Notes under the pieces: generated by a model
The model's input: the letters and a program-made list of their open reading frames with translations, nothing else
The model's database searches: none
Told to the model about the DNA's origin: nothing
Assembly (NCBI RefSeq): GCF_022369455.1
Contig: NZ_CP059599.1
Coordinates: 276,409-340,408 of the forward strand
Length of the DNA stretch: 64,000 nucleotides
Direction of reading: 5' to 3'
DNA from: Campylobacter sp. RM5004
Lineage (GTDB): Bacteria > Campylobacterota > Campylobacteria > Campylobacterales > Campylobacteraceae
Shown: in pieces, positions 36,307-43,305 of the stretch
Layout of the letters: each line of letters starts with the position of its first letter
Position numbering within the stretch: the first letter of the stretch is position 1
Translations under genes and position numbers: made by a program

Positions 36307-36497
36307 AAAATCTTCTTTCAAAATTGATTTAAATTATTATAATCTAATTTAAATAAATAGTATTATGATTTTATTTAAAAAATAATTAGTTTGTAACAAT
36401 AAGTAACAATTAGCTAATTCCTATTTTAAATTCTTTTAAAATTGTAAGGAATTTAAAATCGGAATTAGGCTTTTATATCAAGTAGCTTTGTTTCGCT
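36241..36497 (-). repeat. 257-bp direct repeat, copy B
   Basis: Second copy of the segment at 34888-35144. Spans the signal-peptide codons of peptide 2, promoter, dispersed inverted repeat (36414-36468) and the end of EF-hand gene 3. Confidence 0.85.
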
Positions 36498-37472
36498 TAG
36501 AGTTTTTATAAAATCTTGACTAAATTTTACAAACTCATCTAATTTATTTTCACTTGCTAGATTTTCAACCTTGCTAGGGCTTATCTTTAGCTTATCGCTT
36601 ATACTTTGTTTTAGTCTAAACTCGTTCTCATAAGGTGCAGGGTCAATTCCTAGATGAATTAATACATCTTTATCGCTTTGATCAAGCTTGCTAACTCCAA
36701 GTTTTTTAATCTTTGCAATTACTTCGGCAAGTTTTTCTTCAGCTTTTTCGGCAAGCTGCTTAGAGTGCTTAGTAAGTCCATTTATCAAATCATCAAGGCT
36801 AATTGCAGGAGCATTAGAGCTACTATCATTCATAAAATCTTCAAAATATCCCTTCTCGCCAACATCCATAAACTCAGCAAATGTAATAATACCATCAAGG
36901 TTTTTATCATCTTTTATAGCATCATTTATAGAACTTGAAATATCTGAATAATAAGCATCATTTTTTGGTAAAAAACTACTTTCTTCATAAGTTTTAGTAA
37001 TAGCATTTGAGATTATATATTTTTCTTTGGTTTTTTCATCGGTTATAAGAACTGCATCTTCACGAAATCCACCTAATGTAATTCTTGCTTCTTTATGAGT
37101 TAATTCTCCATTATTATTACTATCGGCTTCTAAGAATTTTTGTTTATACGCAATATCATTAAACCAACCAGCGACATAACTTGCTGCGTCTTTATCTAAG
37201 ATAATGCCTTTGCTAGTTTCAATGAAATTATCACTATCAAAAAATTCTTTTAATTTTTCAATGCTAGCTTCATTTAATTTCACTCCTATGTTTTCATTAT
37301 TAAATTTAAAATAAGTATTGTAATCTTGTGCTCTGTTTGTTTTAATACTAAAAGAATTGTTTTCTATACTAGCATTTATACTTGCTAGCTCTTGTGTGCT
37401 TAATTCTTTTTTAGCAACTTGACTTTGCCACATAACAGCAGTGTTAGCAGTATTGTTGATATAGTGTTTCAT
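36465..37472 (-). CDS. EF-hand protein of the cassette, copy 3
   Basis: 335 residues, the longest copy. Calcium loops DSNNNGELTHKE and DKNLDGIITFAE. After the second loop it departs from the others: an Ala/Lys/Glu-rich helix (KHSKQLAEKAEEKLAEVIAK) and KKLGVSKLDQSDKDVLIHLG, before returning to the common ending FIKTLSETKLLDIKA. N-terminus like copy 2. It follows peptide 3, separated by a hairpin with a T-run, so it may depend on read-through or its own start site. Unknown function. Confidence 0.8.
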   Translation of the reverse strand: MKHYINNTANTAVMWQSQVAKKELSTQELASINASIENNSFSIKTNRAQDYNTYFKFNNENIGVKLNEASIEKLKEFFDSDNFIETSKGIILDKDAASYVAGWFNDIAYKQKFLEADSNNNGELTHKEARITLGGFREDAVLITDEKTKEKYIISNAITKTYEESSFLPKNDAYYSDISSSINDAIKDDKNLDGIITFAEFMDVGEKGYFEDFMNDSSSNAPAISLDDLINGLTKHSKQLAEKAEEKLAEVIAKIKKLGVSKLDQSDKDVLIHLGIDPAPYENEFRLKQSISDKLKISPSKVENLASENKLDEFVKFSQDFIKTLSETKLLDIKA

Positions 37473-37523
37473 AAGTAATCCTTAATGTTTATTGCTTTAA
37501 ATCGGATATATTTTAAAAAAGTT

Positions 37524-37546
37524 TAATGGCAGTAAAACTGCCATTA
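37524..37546 (-). terminator. Rho-independent terminator after peptide 3
   Basis: Minus strand: TAATGGCAGT, loop TTT, ACTGCCATTA, then AACTTTTTT. A 10-bp stem with a T-run directly after the peptide stop; the clearest terminator of the three modules. It separates peptide 3 from EF-hand gene 3. Confidence 0.8.
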
Positions 37547-37548
37547 TG

Positions 37549-37752
37549 TTAATAATCTCCACACATATATTTTCTGTATTTATAGCTATAGCCACAATCA
37601 ATTGGTCTTTGATTTTTATAAACATTAGCTTTTTCTGTGCTTATGTATGGCCATCTCCAAGAACCTGCCCACGGAAAACTCATACTCCAAGAATACGCAC
37701 TTGCGTTACAAATAAAACCTAAAGCTAAAATAGCTAAAACTGCTTTTTTCAT
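37549..37752 (-). CDS. Small exported aromatic-rich peptide 3
   Basis: 67 residues. Signal MKKAVLAILALGFICNASA, mature YSWSMSFPWAGSWRWPY, then a C-x10-C loop (CGYSYKYRKYMC). The mature sequence is cationic and Tyr/Trp-rich; the position of the Cys pair matches peptide 2. AAAGGAGC is the ribosome site. The shared start YSW and the GS.RWPF/Y.S.E motif define the family with peptides 1 and 2. Divergent from EF-hand gene 4. Confidence 0.78.
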   Translation of the reverse strand: MKKAVLAILALGFICNASAYSWSMSFPWAGSWRWPYISTEKANVYKNQRPIDCGYSYKYRKYMCGDY

Positions 37753-37949
37753 AAAAGCTCCTTTCTTTAATTTGATTTAAATTATTATAATCTAACTTAA
37801 ATAAATAGTATTATGATTTTATTTAAAAAAATAGTTAGTTCGTAACGATAAGTAACAATTAGCTAATTCCGATTTTAAATTCTTAAAGAATTTGAAATAG
37901 GAATTAAGATTTTTGTAATCTAACCGATTTAAAGCAATAAAGGAGTTTT
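37753..37949. promoter_or_regulatory. Divergent promoter region between peptide 3 and EF-hand gene 4
   Basis: 197 bases. Left half is a diverged version of the promoter shared by peptides 1 and 2 (TATAAT on the minus strand near 37788, GTAACGATAAGTAACAATT near 37840). Then a dispersed inverted repeat (37863-37907: CTAATTCCGATTTTAAATTC with GAATTTGAAATAGGAATTAA). AAAGGAG precedes EF-hand gene 4. Confidence 0.6.
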
Positions 37950-38891
37950 ATGAAAATAGACATATCGCAAGTAAAAAATATAGCAATTTCTTGGGCTGAT
38001 AATGTTAAAGCTAAAGAATTAAATACTAAAGATATTAGCAATTTAAAAGATAATATAAATAAAAATAATTTTGAGATTAAGACAAATAAAGAGCAAAATT
38101 ACAATGTATTTTTTAAATTTGATGAGAGCAATATCGGAGTAAAACTTAGCGAAAGCAATGTAAATAGATTAAAAGACTTTTTTAATGAAGATAATTTCAT
38201 TGATACTAGCAAAGGCATTATTTTAGATAAAGATGCAGCAAGTTTTGTAGCTGGGTGGTTTAGTGATGTGGCATATAAAAGTAATTTTTTAGCAGCTGAT
38301 AGAAATAACGATGGAGAAGTAGATAAAAAAGAAATTAATTATACTATAGGAGCATTTTCTTTATATATAGAGCCAACTAAAGATGGTTCAGGACAAGCTA
38401 CTAAAGTTGCAAGTTATGTTCCAAGTCTTTTTGCTATCAATAAAGATAATGCAGGCAGTATTAGCAAAGCACTTGATAAAACTATTAGTATGGATAAAAA
38501 TCTTGATGGTTATATAACAATTGCTGAAAAATATGATTTTAAAGATATTGTTTATGAATACGGAGTGTTTTTTGATGATCAACCTTTTATGAGCATTCCA
38601 CTTCACAAACAAGCTGATGTTGATATAGCTGAAGAAGAAATTAAAAGAGTAAAAGAACAAGTCAAACTAAATAATATAATTGAAAAACTTAAAAAATCAC
38701 AATCTTTAGATAATAACGAAAAAGAAATATTACAAAAATTTAATATCCAAAATATAAGCAATGAATTAAAAATAAGTGAAGAGAAATTAAACGATTTGAT
38801 TAATAACGATAAGCTAGGAGATTTTATATCTTATACAAAAGACTTTATAAATGAACTTAGCGAAACAAAATTGCTTGATATAAAAGTCTAA
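37950..38891 (+). CDS. EF-hand protein of the cassette, copy 4
   Basis: 313 residues, opposite in direction to copies 1-3 and without a peptide gene. The first 220 residues differ from copy 1 at only a few positions (MKIDISQVKNIAISWADNVK; loops DRNNDGEVDKKE and DKNLDGYITIAE), so the two form a long inverted repeat flanking the cassette. The linker (DIAEEEIKRVKEQVKLNN) is unique; the end DFINELSETKLLDIKV is common. Its stop lies in a dispersed inverted repeat. Function unknown, calcium binding likely. Confidence 0.8.
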   Translation: MKIDISQVKNIAISWADNVKAKELNTKDISNLKDNINKNNFEIKTNKEQNYNVFFKFDESNIGVKLSESNVNRLKDFFNEDNFIDTSKGIILDKDAASFVAGWFSDVAYKSNFLAADRNNDGEVDKKEINYTIGAFSLYIEPTKDGSGQATKVASYVPSLFAINKDNAGSISKALDKTISMDKNLDGYITIAEKYDFKDIVYEYGVFFDDQPFMSIPLHKQADVDIAEEEIKRVKEQVKLNNIIEKLKKSQSLDNNEKEILQKFNIQNISNELKISEEKLNDLINNDKLGDFISYTKDFINELSETKLLDIKV

Positions 38892-38927
38892 TTCAAATTC
38901 TTAAAAAATTAAAAGAATTTGAATTAG
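38888..38927. terminator. Repeat-derived bidirectional hairpin
   Basis: CTAATTCAAATTCTT (38888-38902) pairs with AAGAATTTGAATTAG (38913-38927). It lies between convergent EF-hand gene 4 and pyrE and includes the EF-hand stop codon. Confidence 0.7.
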
Positions 38928-38936
38928 GAATTAAGA

Positions 38937-39542
38937 TTATTTTTGAGCTTCACGCCACTCGTTTAGCACTTTTACTTCTTCATCACTTAAAAATCCGCTA
39001 AATGCAGAAAATCCACTAAGTGAGTATGCAGGACAATTTATGCTTTCATAATTTTGTTTAGCTTGATTTAGTTCATAGCTAAATATTGAAAACACTCCTT
39101 TTACATCTAGTCCGTGCGATCTTGCTGCGCTTACTGCTGCTATACTAGAACCACCACTTGAGATTAAATCTTCTAATACTACGCAAGTGCTTCCGTGCTT
39201 AAAGCTTCCTTCAATCATTTTTGCTCTTCCGTGGGTTTTGTTCTTTGATAAGATATAAATTAAAGGCTTATCTAAAATATCAGCAACCCAAGCTCCGTGA
39301 GCAATAGCTCCTGTAGCTGTCGCTGCTATGTAATCAACATCTCCTGCCTTTTCTTTAATTAAATTTGCTAAATGATTTGCTATTATTTTTCTTTCTTTTG
39401 GATAGCTAATTAATACACGATTATCACAATATATAGGGCTTTTAATACCGCTTGAATATGTGAAAAACTCTTTTGTATTAATAAAAATCGCTTCACAATC
39501 TTTTAAAATCTTTACAACTTCGCTAGCTACTTCTTTATTCAT
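38937..39542 (-). CDS. pyrE: Orotate phosphoribosyltransferase
   Basis: Fifth step of UMP synthesis: orotate + PRPP to orotidine monophosphate. 201 residues, normal length. PRPP-binding motif TCVVLEDLISSGGSSI; substrate loop ILSKNKTHGRAKMIEG; FFTYSSGIKSPIYCDNR at the N-terminus. Overlaps pyrF by eight bases, so the last two steps of pyrimidine synthesis are made together. Confidence 0.95.
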   Translation of the reverse strand: MNKEVASEVVKILKDCEAIFINTKEFFTYSSGIKSPIYCDNRVLISYPKERKIIANHLANLIKEKAGDVDYIAATATGAIAHGAWVADILDKPLIYILSKNKTHGRAKMIEGSFKHGSTCVVLEDLISSGGSSIAAVSAARSHGLDVKGVFSIFSYELNQAKQNYESINCPAYSLSGFSAFSGFLSDEEVKVLNEWREAQK

Positions 39543-40260
39543 TTTCTTCTCCTTTTAAACATTGAAAATAAGCTCTAATAGGATTAGTGCTTTTTGTAAT
39601 CATTCTACCAGCTACTATATAATCAATATTATTTTCTAGTGCAAATTTTGGCGTTGCAACTCTTGCTTGATCGTTTGCATCAGTGCCTTTAAATCTAATG
39701 CCAGGTGTAAGGCTTTTAAGTCCTTGAGATTTTACAAACTCTGCTTCATAAGCGCTACTTACTATGCCATCAAGTCCTGCGATTTTGCAAATATTTGTGC
39801 GTTGCTTTACGCATTCGCTAATTGAACCATTAAATCCTAAATCGCTCTTAAACTCAGCTTCGCTAAAAGATGTAAGAACGCTTATTCCAAATAATTCACA
39901 TTTGCTATTAAGTTCATTTTTAGCATTAACAGCTGCTTTTAAGGCTTTTTCGCCTGCAAAAGAATGAAGACTTAAAATATCTATATCGTTTTTTAAAAGC
40001 GTTTTAGTAGCGTTATAAATTGTATTTGGAATATCAATTAATTTTAAATCCAAAAATATTTTAAAACCTAAATCTTTAAGCTCTTTTAAAAAATCATTTC
40101 CTGCAGTGTAGTATTGCCACATACCAACTTTAAGATAAGGCATAATGCATTCACAATTATGCTCTTTTGCGTAATTTTGTAAATTATCAAATGAGATTTG
40201 TTTTACAAAATTTCTGCTCTCTTCTAAACTATCAAAATCTAAGGCAATTATTGTTTTCAA
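39535..40260 (-). CDS. pyrF: Orotidine 5'-phosphate decarboxylase
   Basis: Last step of UMP synthesis. 241 residues. Catalytic motif FLDLKLIDIPNTI (Asp-Lys-x-x-Asp), preceded by YLKVGMWQYY, followed by LTPGIRFKGTDANDQARVATP and the phosphate-binding IVAGRMIT. It overlaps the MFS gene upstream by four bases and pyrE downstream by eight, giving an operon MFS-pyrF-pyrE on the minus strand. Confidence 0.95.
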   Translation of the reverse strand: MKTIIALDFDSLEESRNFVKQISFDNLQNYAKEHNCECIMPYLKVGMWQYYTAGNDFLKELKDLGFKIFLDLKLIDIPNTIYNATKTLLKNDIDILSLHSFAGEKALKAAVNAKNELNSKCELFGISVLTSFSEAEFKSDLGFNGSISECVKQRTNICKIAGLDGIVSSAYEAEFVKSQGLKSLTPGIRFKGTDANDQARVATPKFALENNIDYIVAGRMITKSTNPIRAYFQCLKGEENE

Positions 40261-41450
40261 TTTTTCTCCTTTAGTTGTAAAAACTTATCATATTTTAATT
40301 CTTTTAAGCTTAGCATAATACAAAAACTTATAAGGTATAAAGCACTCAAAAATCCCATAACGACTACAACACTTCCGTATAAATCAAGTAATATTCCAAT
40401 AATTACTGAGCTAAAGCCCCCAACAGCACGACCTGTGTTTATTATTAGATTATTTGCACTTGAGCTTACATTTGCAGGATATAAAATATTTACTAATGCA
40501 CCATACCCAGCAAACATTCCATTGCTAAAAAATCCTATGATAAAACCTATTATTAAAAGCTCTGTGTAATTACTAACTAAGCCAAATGAAAACACTAAAG
40601 CAGCTGAGCCTAATAAAAACACTGCATAACTAAGTCTTGGTCCAAATCTATCAAAAAACTTACCAAATACCCACATTCCAACGCTCATTCCAAAAATAGT
40701 GCTAACCATCCAATAACTTGCACTTGAGCTTGTTAGATTTAGGCTAGTTTGAGCCATTTTAGGAAGCCAGTTCATCATACCAAAATACCCTGCGATTTGA
40801 ATACTTGCCATAATGCTTAGTGCAATGCTTAAATAAATATTGCTTTTAAATGCTTTAAGAAATTCTTGTTTGCTTGATTTTTGAATCGGTGCTTCATCAA
40901 GTTTTAAGCGAATTACAACTGCTAAAATAACAGGCACAAGACCGATTAAGAATAAATATCTCCAACCGAAAGCCAGCAACATTCCTGCTAAGATTGCAGC
41001 CATTGCAGCACCGATTTGACCAAAAATAGCAATAATGCTTGAGTATTTCCCCATATTTTTATTGCCAAATTCATCTTTAATAAGGCTCATTCCAATGCCG
41101 TATTCTCCACCAGCACCAAGTCCAGCTAAAACTCTAAATAAAATTAACCAATAATAAGTATTTGCGAAGAATATTAGCCCCGTTCCAACAGCAAAGAAAA
41201 TAATTGAATATGAAAATACTTTAATCTTACCATATCTATCAGCTAAAAAACCAAATATAAGCCCACCTGCTAACATTGCTAAATTCGTTGCAGTTGAGAT
41301 AAATCCAGCTTCTTTACCGCTAAGATTAAACTCATTCATAATAGAGCTAAGCGCATAAGCAATAAACATAATATCCATCATCTCAAGACACATTCCAAGA
41401 GCTGACGAAGTTATGATTGCAACTTGTCTTTTTGTATAATTTTTAAACAT
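40257..41450 (-). CDS. MFS transporter
   Basis: 397 residues with 12 predicted helices. Typical MFS loop GFLADRYGKIKV after helix 2 and RVLAGLGAGGEYGIGMSLIKDEF around helices 4-5, as in the aromatic-acid/sugar-acid H+ symporter groups. The charged middle loop (DEAPIQKSSKQEFLKAFKSN) separates the halves. The substrate is unknown; transcription with pyrF and pyrE makes a nucleobase or orotate precursor possible but unproven. Start ATG after AAAGGTAAA. Confidence 0.85.
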   Translation of the reverse strand: MFKNYTKRQVAIITSSALGMCLEMMDIMFIAYALSSIMNEFNLSGKEAGFISTATNLAMLAGGLIFGFLADRYGKIKVFSYSIIFFAVGTGLIFFANTYYWLILFRVLAGLGAGGEYGIGMSLIKDEFGNKNMGKYSSIIAIFGQIGAAMAAILAGMLLAFGWRYLFLIGLVPVILAVVIRLKLDEAPIQKSSKQEFLKAFKSNIYLSIALSIMASIQIAGYFGMMNWLPKMAQTSLNLTSSSASYWMVSTIFGMSVGMWVFGKFFDRFGPRLSYAVFLLGSAALVFSFGLVSNYTELLIIGFIIGFFSNGMFAGYGALVNILYPANVSSSANNLIINTGRAVGGFSSVIIGILLDLYGSVVVVMGFLSALYLISFCIMLSLKELKYDKFLQLKEKN

Positions 41451-41860
41451 TTTTTACCTTTCTTATCGTGAGTTTTAGAAAAGTAAAAGGCCTTTGTTTT
41501 TCTAAGTTTCGCTTAAGCTTATTTTTAAGCACAAACTTTTTATTTTATCTTTTTTAAAATTAATTTTAGCTTAAAATTTATATTTTTTATAAAAAATCTC
41601 AAATTGTGTTTAATTTTTCTACATTTTTAAAAAAATCAATAAGAATTTGAATTCGGAATTAGGCTTTAAATTAAAACATTTATATTCTTAATAATATTAA
41701 TTAAATATATATTTTTAAGAAAATTGCTAATTTATTTAATTTATAGGTATTTTATCAATATTTAAATAAAATAATAAAGTAATTATTCGTAAAAATATTC
41801 AGTTTATTTTAAAATTAAATAATTAAAATAAAAATATAATTTTAATTTAAGGAGAGTAAG
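41451..41860. promoter_or_regulatory. 410-base divergent intergenic region (MFS-pyrF-pyrE / dsbL-dsbI-astA)
   Basis: No ORF of interest. Left part holds the MFS promoter side with several T-runs. GCTTAAGCTTATTTTTAAGC (41511-41530) can fold weakly. A single dispersed repeat copy stands at 41643-41662. The right 190 bases are nearly pure A/T and must contain the dsb/ast promoter; TATAAT-like boxes are too frequent here to choose one. AAGGAG at 41850 precedes dsbL. Confidence 0.5.
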
Positions 41861-42523
41861 ATGAAAATCTTAAAAAAAGTTTCAAGTTCGCTTGTATTAG
41901 CTAGTATGTTAATGGGGGGGGGGAATTTATTCGCTCTAACTGAAGGTAATGAATATATAAAATTATCTACACCTATTCCTAACGCTTCAAATTCTGTTTA
42001 TGAAATTTGGTCTTATAGATGCACTCACTGTTACTCACATCATAAAGCAAAAACTATGGAAAAAATCCAAGCAACATTTCCTGATGTAAAAGTTGGATAT
42101 TTATTAGTAAAAACTATGGGTGATTATGGCAAACAAGCTGCTGAGGTTTTAGCTTATGCACAAAATGAAGATGAAAAAGCAGGAAGAAAACTTGCAAATG
42201 CAAATAGCTTACATCATAAAGTAAGTGAAGCATATTTTACTGCTTACTTTAAGAAAAATCAAAGATGGGATAACGGGGCAAGTCCTGATAAATTTTACGA
42301 TGTTGGCTTAAAAGCCTTAGGTATTAGCAAAGCTGATCTTGATAATTTCGTAAATACAGCAAAAGGAAAAGAAATAATTGCTTCTTATGATGTAGCTGAT
42401 CCTATTTCAAAAAATTTTGGAACCCCAGGTTTTGTAGTTAATGGAAAATATGAAGTAAATATTTCTAAAATTAGCTCACCTGAGGCTTTAATTGAGGTAA
42501 TAAAAGAATTACTTAGCATGTAA
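41861..42523 (+). CDS. dsbL: DsbA-family thiol:disulfide oxidoreductase with G10 tract in its signal peptide
   Basis: Periplasmic enzyme that puts disulfides into the sulfotransferases encoded downstream, like E. coli DsbL for AssT. 220 residues: signal MKILKKVSSSLVLASMLMGGGNLFA, active site YRCTHCYSHH (CxxC), and the cis-proline loop FGTPGFVVNGKY. Codons for MGGG contain ten consecutive G (41914-41923). At G10 the frame is open; any change not a multiple of three closes it before the active site. The operon order dsbL-dsbI-astA matches the assT system. Name by analogy. Confidence 0.9.
   Translation: MKILKKVSSSLVLASMLMGGGNLFALTEGNEYIKLSTPIPNASNSVYEIWSYRCTHCYSHHKAKTMEKIQATFPDVKVGYLLVKTMGDYGKQAAEVLAYAQNEDEKAGRKLANANSLHHKVSEAYFTAYFKKNQRWDNGASPDKFYDVGLKALGISKADLDNFVNTAKGKEIIASYDVADPISKNFGTPGFVVNGKYEVNISKISSPEALIEVIKELLSM
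41914..41923 (+). repeat. Coding poly-G (G10) contingency tract in dsbL
   Basis: Ten consecutive G in the signal-peptide codons; current length leaves the gene ON. No in-frame start after it precedes the CTHC active site, so slippage would abolish activity. Confidence 0.9.
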
Positions 42524-42534
42524 GGAGTTTTGTT

Positions 42535-43293
42535 ATGAAGCTTCTTAATAAATTAACAAGCCTACAAGAAGGTAGGCTTTTATGGATATTAATGGCAGTA
42601 GTTACATTAGGTCTTACTTGTGTAGCTCATTATTTCTTTCAAGATTATTTATATATGCAGCCTTGCGAACAATGTGTGTATATTAGATATGCAATGATAG
42701 TAATGGCAATAGGTGGAATTCTTGCAGCAGCTTATCCACATCAAATAATTAGAATTATCGGATATATTTTAGGTTTTTATGGGTGCTTAATAGGTTTTAA
42801 TTTTTGTATTATATTAAATGAAATTCACGAAGCAGTTCATAGTGCGAATGCTTTTGGTGGAGTTGAGGGTTGTAGAGAAATTCCAGTTTATCCTTTTGCT
42901 TTACCACTACATGAAATCGCTCCTAATTGGTTTTTACCTACTGGTGAGTGTGGGCTTGATAATCCTATTGTGCCAGAAGACGCATATGGTAGTTTAAGTG
43001 TGATTCAGCAATTTTTTGTAGGAACTGAGGCGGGTGATTTTGAAGATGGTTTTTATTCAAATGGTTGGTATTTAATACCTAGCCTTAAGTTTATGAATAT
43101 GGCAATTGCTTGTTTATTATGTTTTGTTTGTTGTTTTGCAGCACTTTTAGCTATGTTTGTTGGATTTATAACAAAACCTTGCAAATGTGCAAAAATTGGC
43201 GGAATTATAGTGGTTGTTGTTACATTGATTTTAGTATTTAGCGGTAATGCTATTAAAGCAGCAAAAATTGCTTCTATGGCAGCTGGAATGTAA
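42535..43293 (+). CDS. dsbI: DsbB-family quinone reductase (DsbI-like)
   Basis: Inner-membrane protein that re-oxidises DsbL with quinone. 252 residues. Four core helices with the first-loop cysteines YLYMQPCEQCVYIRY (CxxC) and periplasmic-loop cysteines GVEGCREIP and TGECGLD. A longer periplasmic section and an extra C-terminal helix pair (LKFMNMAIACLLCFVCCF, IIVVVVTLILVFSGN) distinguish DsbI from DsbB. Starts 12 bases after dsbL, AAGGAG site; followed by astA. Confidence 0.92.
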   Translation: MKLLNKLTSLQEGRLLWILMAVVTLGLTCVAHYFFQDYLYMQPCEQCVYIRYAMIVMAIGGILAAAYPHQIIRIIGYILGFYGCLIGFNFCIILNEIHEAVHSANAFGGVEGCREIPVYPFALPLHEIAPNWFLPTGECGLDNPIVPEDAYGSLSVIQQFFVGTEAGDFEDGFYSNGWYLIPSLKFMNMAIACLLCFVCCFAALLAMFVGFITKPCKCAKIGGIIVVVVTLILVFSGNAIKAAKIASMAAGM

Positions 43294-43305
43294 AAAGGAT
43301 TTGGT

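Noticed and set aside
36678-36951. Two plus-strand frames (86-87 codons) inside EF-hand gene 3
   Set aside because: Both are antisense shadows; the minus-strand frame is supported by three paralogues and EF-hand loops.
34774-37752. CRISPR-like array from the regular repeats of the peptide/EF-hand cassette
   Set aside because: The spacing is 1353 bp and the repeats are coding and promoter DNA; there are no short repeats with equal spacers anywhere in the window and no cas genes.
33788-38891. Prophage or transposon carrying the EF-hand cassette
   Set aside because: No integrase, transposase, tRNA junction or terminal target duplication was found; flanking genes (ung, pyrE) are intact. Tandem duplication explains the structure better.
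41511-41530. GCTTAAGCTTATTTTTAAGC as a terminator or regulator site
   Set aside because: The stem is only six A/T-rich pairs, lies in a divergent promoter region where no transcript should end, and similar palindromes are expected by chance in such AT-rich DNA.
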